Below, piece after piece: positions 45,940-55,278 of a DNA stretch of 64,000 nt; the first letter of the stretch is position 1; every line of letters starts with the position of its first letter. Below the pieces are notes generated by a model. The model saw only the letters and a program-made list of their open reading frames with translations. It searched no databases and was not told where the DNA came from. Position numbers and translations under genes: made by a program. The stretch is taken from assembly GCA_965222695.1 (NCBI GenBank), contig OZ244967.1, positions 3,720,001 to 3,784,000 on the forward strand, written 5' to 3'. This DNA is from UBA7957 sp965222695 (GTDB lineage: Bacteria > Pseudomonadota > Gammaproteobacteria > Granulosicoccales > Granulosicoccaceae).

Positions 45940-47672
45940 TATATATTGTCCTCCAGGGCAATGCTGTCGCGGACCTGCTTAGCCAATGAATCCCAATCAT
46001 CCGGCTTTACGCCCAGAATTCGCAATCCATCTCCCATGACCTGTGAGAAAACCGGAGCCGCAACGTGTCCGCCATAATGCTCGCCGGCAGAAGGGTCGTG
46101 TAGGACAACCACTAACGCAAGCTGCGGATTAGTCACCGGGGCAAAGCCTGCGAACAGGGAGATATACCTTTCCTCGTCATAACCACCAGAGTAGGATTTA
46201 TAAGACGTGCCGGTTTTACCGGCAACCCTGTAACCGGGCACTGCCGCTCTTGAGCCGGTTCCGTCTTTGCTGACCACCGCCTCGAGCATTTTTGTCACTT
46301 GTGCCGCTACTCGCTGCGAGATGATTCTTGTACCCGGCTCCGCATCTTCCCGCTTGACAAATGACACCTGGGGTATCACGCCGCCATTAGCGATCGCAGC
46401 ATAAGCTCTTGTCAGCTGCAAAACCGATACTGCAAGTCCATAGCCATAAGAAAGTGTCGTCTGCTCTATCGCATGCCAAAGAGAAGAATGATTTAACAGG
46501 CCTGCGACTTCGCCCGGGTATTCGCTTCCGGGGGGGCGACCAAAACCGAAGCGGTCATAAATATTCCACATCTGCTCCGGATCCAATTGCTGGGCGACCT
46601 TGGTAACGCCCACATTGCTCGATTTTTTTATAATCCCACGCAAATCCAGCCATCCGTAGTCTTTGCTGTCGCGCACTTCGTATCGACCGACTCGGTAGTA
46701 GCCCGGAGAGGTATATAAAATGTCATTTGGCTTAAACCTTCCCGATTCAAGGGCCGCCGCGATGGTGAAAGGTTTCATCGTCGATCCGGGCTCGAACTGG
46801 TCAATTACCGCGCGATTCCGTTTCCGCGCGGCATCACTCCGATCCCTGGGGTTGTTAGGGTTGTATGTCGGTGCATTGGTCATTGCCAGGACTTCGCCGG
46901 TTTTGACATCCATGGCCACCAATGACCCAGACGACGCCTTGTGCTTGCGTACGGCCTCATGCAAGGCGATATACGCCTGGTACTGCAAGCGCCTGTCGAT
47001 ACTCAGTTGCAGATCTTTTCCCGGGCGGGCCTGTTTTATCACCTCGAGGCTTTCTATCTCGCGCTTCGACAGATCTTTTACAATTCGCCTCTTGCCTGCT
47101 TCCCCTTTCAACCAGTTTCTATCGTAGGAAAGCTCCAGGCCTTCGACGCCTTTGTCGTCGATATTGGTAAATCCGACAACATGCGACGTTGCCTGGCGTG
47201 CCGGATAATAGCGTGCGTACTCTCTAAGCAAAGATACACCCGCAATATTTAAAGCTTTTACAGCCTGCGCGGTTTCAGGCTGAACATGCCGTTTTAAATA
47301 CATAAACTCTCGGCCCTTCTCGAGAGCGCCGAGGAGCTTTTTTTCCAACTCTCCGGGCCGATACTGAAGAAGTTGCTCAAGTTCGTGCCAGGAATCTTCA
47401 GCTTCAAGCATTTGATCGGGCACACCCCAGATTGTCTCTATGGGTGTACTTACAGCTAAAGGCGCACCGTTTCGGTCAAAAATGGTTCCACGATGAGCGG
47501 GAATTTCTATGATTCTATTTTGCCGCGCTTGCCCCTGAGCCCGTAAAAATGAATGATCGTAGATTTGTAAATCGACCGCTCGAATCAACAATACAAACGA
47601 TAGACAGGCAAACAAAAACAGGACGAAATTGCGTCGTCCTGATGTCGTGGTTTTATGCCGACTAAGTTTCAC
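45939..47672 (-). CDS. ftsI: FtsI (PBP3), septal transpeptidase
   Basis: FtsI crosslinks peptidoglycan at the septum. The 577 residues have one N-terminal membrane segment (FVLFLFACLSFVLLIRAV), a dimerisation domain and a transpeptidase domain with the active serine 297 in STMK (297-300), SSN and KTGTS. The start is GTG at 47672, overlapping the ftsL stop by four bases. Confidence 0.97.
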   Translation of the reverse strand: MKLSRHKTTTSGRRNFVLFLFACLSFVLLIRAVDLQIYDHSFLRAQGQARQNRIIEIPAHRGTIFDRNGAPLAVSTPIETIWGVPDQMLEAEDSWHELEQLLQYRPGELEKKLLGALEKGREFMYLKRHVQPETAQAVKALNIAGVSLLREYARYYPARQATSHVVGFTNIDDKGVEGLELSYDRNWLKGEAGKRRIVKDLSKREIESLEVIKQARPGKDLQLSIDRRLQYQAYIALHEAVRKHKASSGSLVAMDVKTGEVLAMTNAPTYNPNNPRDRSDAARKRNRAVIDQFEPGSTMKPFTIAAALESGRFKPNDILYTSPGYYRVGRYEVRDSKDYGWLDLRGIIKKSSNVGVTKVAQQLDPEQMWNIYDRFGFGRPPGSEYPGEVAGLLNHSSLWHAIEQTTLSYGYGLAVSVLQLTRAYAAIANGGVIPQVSFVKREDAEPGTRIISQRVAAQVTKMLEAVVSKDGTGSRAAVPGYRVAGKTGTSYKSYSGGYDEERYISLFAGFAPVTNPQLALVVVLHDPSAGEHYGGHVAAPVFSQVMGDGLRILGVKPDDWDSLAKQVRDSIALEDNI

Positions 47673-47947
47673 TCAAATACCAACCTGATTTCATTCGATT
47701 GCGGCATTTTCATACCCAGTTTTTCGCGCGAGATTTTCTCGATGCGGCCGTACTCAGCCAGGGTTCCTTCCTCCAACTGCAATCGCCCCCACTCAACATC
47801 CAGGTCATCAGCGATGGCACGAAGCTGGCTGACTTCAATGTGGTAACTCCTGGCTTTGTGCTTGGCGTAAACAACCGCAAATGCAGCACAGGCATTTGCA
47901 ACGAATAAGGCTGCGATCCAGATGACCAAGTTCTTCTTCACAGCCAC
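47669..47947 (-). CDS. ftsL: FtsL, divisome protein
   Basis: FtsL forms a complex with FtsQ and FtsB and activates FtsWI. The 92-residue protein has a short basic N-terminus, one membrane segment (LVIWIAALFVANACAAFAVV) and a coiled coil with the final EKLGMKMPQ region. The start is GTG at 47947 (a second GTG at 47941), overlapping rsmH by ten bases. Confidence 0.93.
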   Translation of the reverse strand: MAVKKNLVIWIAALFVANACAAFAVVYAKHKARSYHIEVSQLRAIADDLDVEWGRLQLEEGTLAEYGRIEKISREKLGMKMPQSNEIRLVFE

Positions 47948-48870
47948 TTTTCAGCTACCCTTAATACTGCACTGCGTGATCGCAAATTGTGTTCTAGCTC
48001 ATTCTCACCCGGATATACCGGCCTGCCCAGCGGTCTTAGCAAGTGCCGCTTGTCATCCGTGAGTGGAAAATTTCTCGGAAGACTCTTTTCCACGAAACCC
48101 GATCGCATGAATCGCTTTACCATTCTGTCCTCAAGCGAATGAAAACTGATCACGGCTAAGCGTCCACCTTTGGCTAATAAGCGCGGTGTTTGCGCAAGAA
48201 ATTGTTTAAGTGATTCCAGCTCACCATTTACATGGATCCGTATTGCCTGAAAAACTCTTGTCGCAGGATGCTTTCCACGCTCCCATCTAGGGTGCGCTTT
48301 TTTTATGATTTCAGCCAATTGCAAGGTCGAAATGATTTCCTGCTGTTCACGTTGCGTGACGATCGCCCGCGCCAGGCGAGCTGCATACCGTTCCTCACCA
48401 TATTCTTTGAAGACACGCTCCAGCTCTTTCAAATCCACCCGATTCAACCAGTTTGCCGCACTTTCGCCAGATGACGGATCCATTCTCATGTCCAAAGGCC
48501 CGTCTTTATTAAAGCTAAACCCTCTTGAAGCGTCATCCAGTTGTGGCGACGACACTCCCAGATCCAGCAGCATCCCATCCAATTGCCCGATCAGCCCCTC
48601 TGTATTTGCAAGCTCCGCAATATCAGCGAAATCCATGCTGCTGACCTTAAATCGTTTTTCTTCGGAAAACTTTTTCCGAGCCTGCGCTACGGCTGCAGGG
48701 TCTCTATCTATAGCATAGAGATAACCGTCCTTTCCCAGTCGCTTTATTATTTCACAAGCATGGCCCCCTCGGCCGTAAGTTGCATCGAGATATTTACCGT
48801 CGGGGTTAATCGCCAGCGCAGCAACTGCCTCGGAAAGCAAAACGGGAATGTGCCTCCCATACGATTGCAT
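47938..48870 (-). CDS. rsmH: RsmH (MraW), 16S rRNA m4C1402 methyltransferase
   Basis: RsmH methylates C1402 of 16S rRNA at N4; RsmI, also in this window, methylates the 2'-O of the same base. The 310-residue protein has HIPVLLSEAVAAL, the SAM motif DATYGRGGHA and GMLLDLGVSSPQLDDASRGF. ATG 48870 has GGGG upstream; a longer frame to 48924 is unlikely. Confidence 0.97.
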   Translation of the reverse strand: MQSYGRHIPVLLSEAVAALAINPDGKYLDATYGRGGHACEIIKRLGKDGYLYAIDRDPAAVAQARKKFSEEKRFKVSSMDFADIAELANTEGLIGQLDGMLLDLGVSSPQLDDASRGFSFNKDGPLDMRMDPSSGESAANWLNRVDLKELERVFKEYGEERYAARLARAIVTQREQQEIISTLQLAEIIKKAHPRWERGKHPATRVFQAIRIHVNGELESLKQFLAQTPRLLAKGGRLAVISFHSLEDRMVKRFMRSGFVEKSLPRNFPLTDDKRHLLRPLGRPVYPGENELEHNLRSRSAVLRVAEKWL

Positions 48871-48978
48871 TGAGAACCCCAAAAAATACAACTCATAAAT
48901 ATAGAATCCAACTCCGGCAACCATGCCGATAGTCGATAAATCCTTTTAAACCGGGGATCCGAACCCTGTTCTCAAGCT

Positions 48979-49437
48979 TTAAAGAGACAAGTTTCGAAGC
49001 GCTTCACCAACATTGCTCCAGTCAATGTTATTGACTTGATCCCTAACCTGATCAGAATGCGCATTCCAGCTGTCTTCACTCCACAGCTCAAATTTGTTTC
49101 CCTGTCCGGAAAGCACAACTTTTTTCTCAAGATTGGCGTGATTTCTAAGTACCTGCGGAATAAGTACCCGCCCGCCATTATCCAGTTTCACCTCAGTTGC
49201 ATAGTTCATATACAAACGCCGGATTGATTGCGCGGCAGCATCGAACGAAGGCAACGCCTGGAGTTTCGATTCAACCTGTTCCCATTCGGATAGAGGATAG
49301 AGCAGAAGACACTGGTTTTTATCAATGGTAATCACCATCTCTCCGGATTCCTTTACTGACAGACGCTCTCTATATTTCGATGGCATAGCCAACCGACCCT
49401 TGCTGTCAAGATTGAGAGCTGAAATACCGCGAAACAA
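48979..49437 (-). CDS. mraZ: MraZ, transcriptional regulator of the dcw cluster
   Basis: MraZ is a ring-forming DNA-binding protein that represses its own promoter in E. coli. The 152 residues contain two AbrB/SpoVT-like units, seen as NLDSKGRLAMPSKYRERL and LDNGGRVLIPQVLR. The start is TTG at 49437 with GGAAAA upstream. It is the first gene of the dcw operon; a promoter and a direct repeat lie upstream. Confidence 0.96.
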   Translation of the reverse strand: MFRGISALNLDSKGRLAMPSKYRERLSVKESGEMVITIDKNQCLLLYPLSEWEQVESKLQALPSFDAAAQSIRRLYMNYATEVKLDNGGRVLIPQVLRNHANLEKKVVLSGQGNKFELWSEDSWNAHSDQVRDQVNNIDWSNVGEALRNLSL

Positions 49438-49463
49438 GTTATTTTCCAGTTAAAATTTATTGC

Positions 49464-49495
49464 ACTTTAGTCCACATTTAACTACTTTATCCCAC
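49464..49495 (-). promoter_or_regulatory. Direct repeats in mraZ leader, candidate MraZ operator
   Basis: On the minus strand GTGGGATAAAGT and GTGGACTAAAGT (10 of 12 bases alike) are 20 bases apart start to start, near two helical turns, just downstream of the promoter. MraZ of E. coli binds repeated GTGGG-type boxes in this place, so autoregulation is likely. Confidence 0.6.
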
Positions 49496-49503
49496 CAGGC
49501 GAC

Positions 49504-49532
49504 ACTATATTAACTCACCCTTTGAGGGTCAA
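49504..49532 (-). promoter_or_regulatory. Sigma-70 promoter of the dcw cluster
   Basis: Minus strand TTGACC (49527-49532), a 17-base spacer and TATAGT (49504-49509). This is close to consensus and about 67 bases before the mraZ start, so it should drive the long mraZ-to-ftsZ transcript. Confidence 0.8.
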
Positions 49533-49789
49533 GAAAAATTGACGCTAAAAAGATGGAATTTTACTTACAAGACAATGGCTTAGAGAACATTTACAGAAAG
49601 ATGCATAGTGTCAATTCATTAGTTTTCATGTGATTAGAAAGCATTACTCGAATTAACATTAAAAAAAAGTGGAGAACTTTTGGAAATACTTGAAGTGATG
49701 GCGTCACAATTTATTACAATTGAGCCATTGACGGCATAATTCCCGAAATCAGGCGGATGGCGATCGCTATTCAATTCATCAAAATAAGT
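49533..49789. other. AT-rich gap between dcw promoter and rnpB
   Basis: 257 bases with low GC and no supported gene. The minus-strand sequence directly after rnpB is T-rich (TTATTTTGA) and may end that RNA. One isolated GCGATCGC palindrome occurs near 49761. Confidence 0.45.
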
Positions 49790-50139
<350 letters not shown>

Positions 50140-50176
50140 GTGATCATGCTATCAGAAATAGCCACCTACACCCATC

Positions 50177-51040
50177 CTATACCCCGCTTGAACGATCGGA
50201 AATCTGCAGTGCCAGTCTGTACATTTGGTTTTTCTTTTTATTCAGGATGGTGGCTGCCAGCTCGGCCGATCGCTTTACCGACAGTTCACGCAAAAGCAAG
50301 GTAATCACCTCTTCCGCTTTCGAATCCCCAACCTGCTCATCGTCGGCGCCCGAGACCACTAACACAAACTCACCTTTATGTTGCCGTGGGTTTTCGGCAA
50401 GCCATTCACCCAGACCCGATAGTGAAGATCGCTTGACCGTCTCAAATCGCTTCGTCAGCTCTCTCGCCAGGGTTGCTTTTCTGTCAACGCCAAAGACCGA
50501 GGCCATATCGGACAGACAATCGGCGATCCGATGCCTCGACTCATAAAACACCATTGTCTCGCTCTGTTTTGAATATCTCTCCAGCCAGCCCCGGCGCGCT
50601 TGCGCTTTGGCGGGCGGAAAACCAAGAAAGAGAAATTTATCGGTGGGCAGTCCCGCAACCGACAGTGCGCCGATCAGTGCAGACGGACCCGGTATCGGAC
50701 TGACGGTTATGGCGGCCGAATGGCAGGCCTCCACCAATTTATAGCCTGGATCGCAGATCAGCGGGGTACCAGCGTCACTGATTAAGGCAGCATTCTCTCC
50801 CGATAACAGAAAATCGATAACTTCCTGCAGGCGGCCGGATTCATTGTGATCATACAAGGAGACCAGCCGGGCTTTGATCCCATAAGCGGCCAACATGTGC
50901 TGACTGTGCCGGGTGTCCTCGGCATAAATTCGGCTGACTGCGGCGAGTATTGTCAGGGCCCGGCGACTGATATCGCCGAGATTGCCTATGGGAGTGGCGA
51001 CTATATAGAGAACGCCCGATTTATCTTGCATGCAGGTCAT
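50177..51040 (-). CDS. rsmI: RsmI, 16S rRNA 2'-O-C1402 methyltransferase
   Basis: RsmI methylates the ribose of C1402 in 16S rRNA. The 287-residue SAM enzyme has LYIVATPIGNLGDISRRAL, ISDAGTPLICDPGYKLV and SPIPGPSALIGALS, all typical. ATG 51040 or the ATG three codons later (51031) may be the start. It is divergent from lpoA. rnpB begins 38 bases downstream on the same strand. Confidence 0.95.
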   Translation of the reverse strand: MTCMQDKSGVLYIVATPIGNLGDISRRALTILAAVSRIYAEDTRHSQHMLAAYGIKARLVSLYDHNESGRLQEVIDFLLSGENAALISDAGTPLICDPGYKLVEACHSAAITVSPIPGPSALIGALSVAGLPTDKFLFLGFPPAKAQARRGWLERYSKQSETMVFYESRHRIADCLSDMASVFGVDRKATLARELTKRFETVKRSSLSGLGEWLAENPRQHKGEFVLVVSGADDEQVGDSKAEEVITLLLRELSVKRSAELAATILNKKKNQMYRLALQISDRSSGV

Positions 51041-51161
51041 ACCGGAAACAGAATTTCAAAAACACCTATAGTCATCAAGACAGCCGTCAATGGCATAAAC
51101 GCAATCCGATAATTCATGTACAATCAATGCATTGCACTGATTAGACTGAACAGGGTTAACC

Positions 51162-53048
51162 GTGTCTCAACAAAAATCAATCATTAAGCTGACGCTGATT
51201 GCTGCTCTATTGATCCTTACCGCATGCACAAATATTCCCCGGATTGGTTCGGGTTCGATGAGTCCCGAGAATGCACAACAGCTGGTTGCTGAAGGCAAAT
51301 TCGCCGAAGCCTCGGAAATGTACGCCAATCTGGCCAAGCGTTCCAAGGACCCAATCAGCCAGCAGCATTATCTGTTGCTGGCGGCCGAAATACTCATTGA
51401 CAACGGGCAGTATACACAAGGAGGCCAAGCACGCATCGCGGCAATCCCGACGACGCTGGCCGCTCCGGATTTACAAGACAGATTAAGTATTCTTCAATCA
51501 AAGGAGGCTCTTATATCGGGGGATGCAGAATCCGCCCTGGAATTGCTCCCCGATCCGGAAAAACAATATTCCAGTGCTCACCGGGCCCGGATTTACGAAG
51601 TTCAAGCCAATGCCTATGCCGTACTGGGCGTTCCGGACGAAGAGCTGAATGCCAGGGTTAATCTCGACGACTTATTGGATACAGAAGAAGCCAAAACCAA
51701 AAATGCCGGGCTGATCTGGAATCTACTGCAGGAACAACCTAACGAAACCCTGCGACTCATGACCGGCAAAGTTCACGGTGATGTCTATCAAGGCTGGCTC
51801 GAATTCGCCCTCATTTTGCGCTCCAATACACTCAATGCCAATCACCTGACACGCCAGGTATCAAACTGGCGGCAACGGTTTCCAAATCATCCCGCCTCCG
51901 GAGAATTCGGCAATGCCCGGCTCACCGAAGCCCTGGCAGCCCTGCCGGATGAACGCACGGCGGACAATATTGCCGTCATTTTACCGCTGAGTGGTAAAAC
52001 AGCGTTGGCAGCGAGCGCTATTCGAGATGGATTGATCGCGGCGTATCTCGAATCCGGCGAGACCAGCGGCTCACCCAGGTTGCGATTCTACGATACGGAA
52101 AAAAGCGACATCATCAACCGTTATCAGCAAGCTGTGGATGAAGGCGCAAATCTGGTGATCGGCCCTCTTAAAAAGCGGTCAGTCACTCAATTAGCGGCCC
52201 AGCAGACTTTGCCCGTGCCGACACTTGGCCTTAACTACATCGACGATAGACTTCAATTTCCGGAAAACTTATTTCAATTCGGTCTACTACCCGAAGATGA
52301 GGCGCATTCAGCAGCGGATCGCGCACAGCAGCACTTTTACAAATCTGCCCTTGTCCTGAGGCCTGACGATAAGATCGGCGAAAGGCTTGGAGCAGCCTTC
52401 AGTGAATCGCTGGAGAACTTCGGCGGCAGGGTGCTCGAAACAGTTGTACTGGAAAAGGATACTTATGATTATTCCGAGCAATTACGCTCATCACTGCACA
52501 TCGATGACAGCAATCAGAGATTTCGTACGCTGCAGAAGATCGCGGGTCAAACCATTAAGTTCGAACCGGCAATCCGCCAGGATATAGACGTCATCTTTAT
52601 CGCTTCCGACTCAAGACAGGCAAGGCTCCTGCGTCCGCAGCTTCTGTTTTATCGGGCAAAAGACATTCCGCTGCTTGCAAGTTCACGGGTTAACGACGGT
52701 ATTGTTGATACCAAAAAAGACAGGGATCTGAATGGGATTGTATTTTCCGACAGTACCTGGGCGCTCAATACACAAACTCCCGGCAACCCGATACAGGACG
52801 CAATCAACCGCAATTGGCCGGATAGCGGTCGTTATGCCCGACTGTTTGCCCTGGGTGCGGATGCCTATAACCTGCTGCCATATCTCTCCAAACTACAAAG
52901 TGAAGAAGAATTTCGATTTCCCGGCAATACCGGCGATCTGAGCATTGATGAAAGAAACAGAATCCACCGGCACCTGCATTGGGCAATTTTCGAAAAAGGC
53001 AAGGCGATACTCTACGACGGTGCAGTAAAGCCAGCGAACGAAAACTAG
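51162..53048 (+). CDS. lpoA: LpoA, outer-membrane lipoprotein activator of PBP1A
   Basis: LpoA reaches from the outer membrane to stimulate the peptidoglycan synthase PBP1A. The 628-residue protein has a lipoprotein signal ending LILTAC (cysteine 22), an N-terminal TPR-like domain and a C-terminal LppC domain of periplasmic-binding fold (IAVILPLSGKTALAASAIRD, then LVIGPLKKRSVTQLA). The start is GTG with AGGG seven bases upstream. First of lpoA-yraN-diaA. Confidence 0.93.
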   Translation: MSQQKSIIKLTLIAALLILTACTNIPRIGSGSMSPENAQQLVAEGKFAEASEMYANLAKRSKDPISQQHYLLLAAEILIDNGQYTQGGQARIAAIPTTLAAPDLQDRLSILQSKEALISGDAESALELLPDPEKQYSSAHRARIYEVQANAYAVLGVPDEELNARVNLDDLLDTEEAKTKNAGLIWNLLQEQPNETLRLMTGKVHGDVYQGWLEFALILRSNTLNANHLTRQVSNWRQRFPNHPASGEFGNARLTEALAALPDERTADNIAVILPLSGKTALAASAIRDGLIAAYLESGETSGSPRLRFYDTEKSDIINRYQQAVDEGANLVIGPLKKRSVTQLAAQQTLPVPTLGLNYIDDRLQFPENLFQFGLLPEDEAHSAADRAQQHFYKSALVLRPDDKIGERLGAAFSESLENFGGRVLETVVLEKDTYDYSEQLRSSLHIDDSNQRFRTLQKIAGQTIKFEPAIRQDIDVIFIASDSRQARLLRPQLLFYRAKDIPLLASSRVNDGIVDTKKDRDLNGIVFSDSTWALNTQTPGNPIQDAINRNWPDSGRYARLFALGADAYNLLPYLSKLQSEEEFRFPGNTGDLSIDERNRIHRHLHWAIFEKGKAILYDGAVKPANEN

Positions 53049-53108
53049 GGGGCGTTCTCAATCGACAACATAATATTGACGGATGCAGCGAGTCACAAAG
53101 GGATCAGT

Positions 53109-53492
53109 ATGAACAGGCTAAGGATCGGCAAAGACGCAGAGTTAACTGCATTAAGATACCTCCGGGCTAGGGGTCTTACTCTGAAAGAGAAGAATTTCCG
53201 GAGCCGGTACGGGGAAATTGATTTGATTATGCAAGACACAGACTGCATTGTATTTGTAGAAGTGAGGATGCGATCGAGAAACAGTTATGGCGGCGGTGCC
53301 GAAAGTGTCGATATTCGCAAACAACGAAAACTGTGCCTGACTGCTTTGTATTACTTACAGAAAAACCGCTTGAACGATAGCTTTTGCAGATTCGATGTTT
53401 TGTCACTCGGCCATCAACATAATGATCAAAAGAACATACTCTGGATCAAGCACGCCTTCGACCACCACAACCCGGGTCCGACCACACGATGA
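53109..53492 (+). CDS. yraN: YraN (UPF0102), putative endonuclease-fold protein
   Basis: A 127-residue protein of the UPF0102 family with a restriction-endonuclease-like fold; function not settled. Seen: GKDAELTALRYLRARGL and the PD-ExK-like set YGEIDLIMQD ... VFVEVRMR. In most members the latter reads VEVK or VEVR. ATG 53109 has AGGGATC upstream. It overlaps diaA by four bases (ATGA). Confidence 0.92.
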   Translation: MNRLRIGKDAELTALRYLRARGLTLKEKNFRSRYGEIDLIMQDTDCIVFVEVRMRSRNSYGGGAESVDIRKQRKLCLTALYYLQKNRLNDSFCRFDVLSLGHQHNDQKNILWIKHAFDHHNPGPTTR

Positions 53493-54091
53493 ATAACCCG
53501 ACAAATGCCCTGAACGCACTGCGCCATTTTGAAGAGAGTGCGGCAGTGTTTGAGAAATCCATGCAGATATTACCACCCTCTATCAGCGACGCGGCCGGTA
53601 TGTGCTGCGAGGCGCTGTTGAGCGGCAAGAAAATACTCACCTGCGGCAACGGCGGATCCTCCGGTGATGCGATGCATTTATCGTCCGAACTGGTCAACCG
53701 TTTCAATATGGAGCGGCCCGGCCTGCCCGCTATCGCCCTGACAACCGACAATTTCATTCTCACCTCGGTTGCCAACGATTACGATTACAAGCGTGTTTTT
53801 TCTCGTCAGATCCAGGCCCTGGGTCAGGAAGGCGACATACTGGTGGCCATATCGACCAGCGGGCAGTCAGCCAATATTATCGCCGCGGTAGACGCGGCTA
53901 TTGAACGGGAGATGAAAATCATCGCACTCAGCGGAAAAGACGGAGGAAAGTTCAACGACCGGCTGCGGCCCGGGATAGATATGGAAATACGCGCACCTTC
54001 TGACGTGACAGCCCGCATACAGGAGGTCCACCTAGTCTGTATACATGCCCTCTGTGATGTCATTGATAACACATTATTCGGCCCCGGCTGA
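53489..54091 (+). CDS. diaA: DiaA, DnaA-initiator-associating SIS protein
   Basis: DiaA is a tetrameric SIS-domain protein that promotes DnaA assembly at oriC. The 200-residue protein has CGNGGSSGDAMHLSSELVNRF, AISTSGQSANIIAAVDAA and the end CDVIDNTLFGPG, which fits DiaA. The related sedoheptulose-7-phosphate isomerase GmhA is an alternative, but the lpoA-yraN neighbours favour DiaA. dolP, the usual next gene, is missing. Confidence 0.87.
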   Translation: MNNPTNALNALRHFEESAAVFEKSMQILPPSISDAAGMCCEALLSGKKILTCGNGGSSGDAMHLSSELVNRFNMERPGLPAIALTTDNFILTSVANDYDYKRVFSRQIQALGQEGDILVAISTSGQSANIIAAVDAAIEREMKIIALSGKDGGKFNDRLRPGIDMEIRAPSDVTARIQEVHLVCIHALCDVIDNTLFGPG

Positions 54092-54128
54092 TTCAAGCGA
54101 TGCGATCAAAAGGCCAGTGATGCAATGA

Positions 54129-54524
54129 CTATTTTACAATTTTAAGGCTGGGTTTTTTCGCGGGAGAATTTCCGCCACCGTCCGGATCAGAGGATGGCGG
54201 CGGCTCACCATCTTCGTCCGAATCACCGAACATCATTCCTTGTCCGTTCTCCTGTGCGTAGATCGCCAAAACACTGGAGGTGGGTATAAACACGTCCAGC
54301 GGGGCACCGCTGAATCGGGCATTGAACGAAACACTGTCATTGCCAAGGGCCAGCCCATGCGTGGCCATGGGACTGATATTGAGAATGATACGATTGTTTT
54401 CGATATAACTTTCGGGAACAACCACGGCTTCAGACCGCGTATCCACCAAAATATAGGGCGTCAAACCGTTGTCGACGATCCACTCATAGATTGCACGAAT
54501 AATGTAAGGTCTTGAAGAGGTCAT
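54129..54524 (-). CDS. sspB: SspB, ClpXP adaptor for ssrA-tagged proteins
   Basis: SspB delivers ssrA-tagged proteins to ClpXP. The 131 residues include RPYIIRAIYEWIVDNGLTPY, NISPMATHGLALGNDSVSFN and ARFSGAPLDVFIPTSSVLAI, all typical. The basic C-terminal tail KKPSLKIVK is the ClpX-binding peptide. ATG 54524 has AGGCGG upstream. It follows sspA by 38 bases. Confidence 0.96.
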   Translation of the reverse strand: MTSSRPYIIRAIYEWIVDNGLTPYILVDTRSEAVVVPESYIENNRIILNISPMATHGLALGNDSVSFNARFSGAPLDVFIPTSSVLAIYAQENGQGMMFGDSDEDGEPPPSSDPDGGGNSPAKKPSLKIVK

Positions 54525-54562
54525 GCATCCGCCTATCAAATGCCGGCAATTCCTACGCCCGC

Positions 54563-55186
54563 TTATCGCATATCCCGCTCGAGTTCGGTCAGGCTCAGCT
54601 GAAACCCTTCGCGGTCGAATAATCTTTCAGCATAATCCGTCACAGGTTTGGCTTCAGAGGGCAAGTCTACACCATAATGGCGCAGTCTCCACAAAAGCGG
54701 GGCCAGAGTCGCGTCGACCAGGGTGAATTCATCACTGAGGAAAAACGGCTTAATCGCGAAAACATCTGCCGAGGCAATCAAAGAATCCTGTAAAATTTTG
54801 GCCGCTCTTACCCTGGATTCTTCATTGCTGCTTTCCAGGTCCGGTAAGAGGGAATACCAGTCCTTCTCAATTCGGAACAAGGCCAGCCGGGAACCTGCAC
54901 GCGATACCGGATCGACCGGCATCAGCGGCGGATGCGGGAAACGCTCGTCCAGGTACTCAGAAATAACGCGCGAGTCGTACAACACCAGATCCCGGTCAAT
55001 CAGCGTTGGAATGCTGTTGTACGGATTGAGATGAAGCAGATCTTCGGGTTTATTGTCAGGATCAATATTTTCTATATCTACCGTTATATCCTTTTCTGCC
55101 AGCACAATCCGTACTCTGTGGCAATGGATAGATTCGGCCGCGGAATACAACATCATTACTGAACGACGGTTTGCAATTGTCGACAC
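54563..55186 (-). CDS. sspA: SspA, stringent starvation protein A
   Basis: SspA is a glutathione-S-transferase-fold protein that binds RNA polymerase and affects stationary-phase and acid-stress genes. The 207 residues show VMMLYSAAESIHCHRVRIVL, NPYNSIPTLIDRDLVLYDSR and DEFTLVDATLAPLLWRL. The start is GTG at 55186 with GGAGAG upstream. Confidence 0.95.
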   Translation of the reverse strand: MSTIANRRSVMMLYSAAESIHCHRVRIVLAEKDITVDIENIDPDNKPEDLLHLNPYNSIPTLIDRDLVLYDSRVISEYLDERFPHPPLMPVDPVSRAGSRLALFRIEKDWYSLLPDLESSNEESRVRAAKILQDSLIASADVFAIKPFFLSDEFTLVDATLAPLLWRLRHYGVDLPSEAKPVTDYAERLFDREGFQLSLTELERDMR

Positions 55187-55220
55187 TTATCTACTCTCCA
55201 GGCGAAGTGGACGCCCTAAA

Positions 55221-55256
55221 TAAAAAAGACGGGCCAACATAATGCAGGCCCGCCGT
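55221..55256 (-). terminator. Rho-independent terminator after petC
   Basis: Minus strand CGGGCC and GGCCCG pair around an 11-base loop and are followed by TCTTTTTTA, about 25 bases after the petC stop. It ends the petABC transcript before sspA. Confidence 0.8.
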
Positions 55257-55278
55257 TAACTATAGAATTATCAGTGGG

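Noticed and set aside
49755..49770. HIP1-type GCGATCGC repeat
   Set aside because: A single copy; the cyanobacterial-type repeat needs high frequency.
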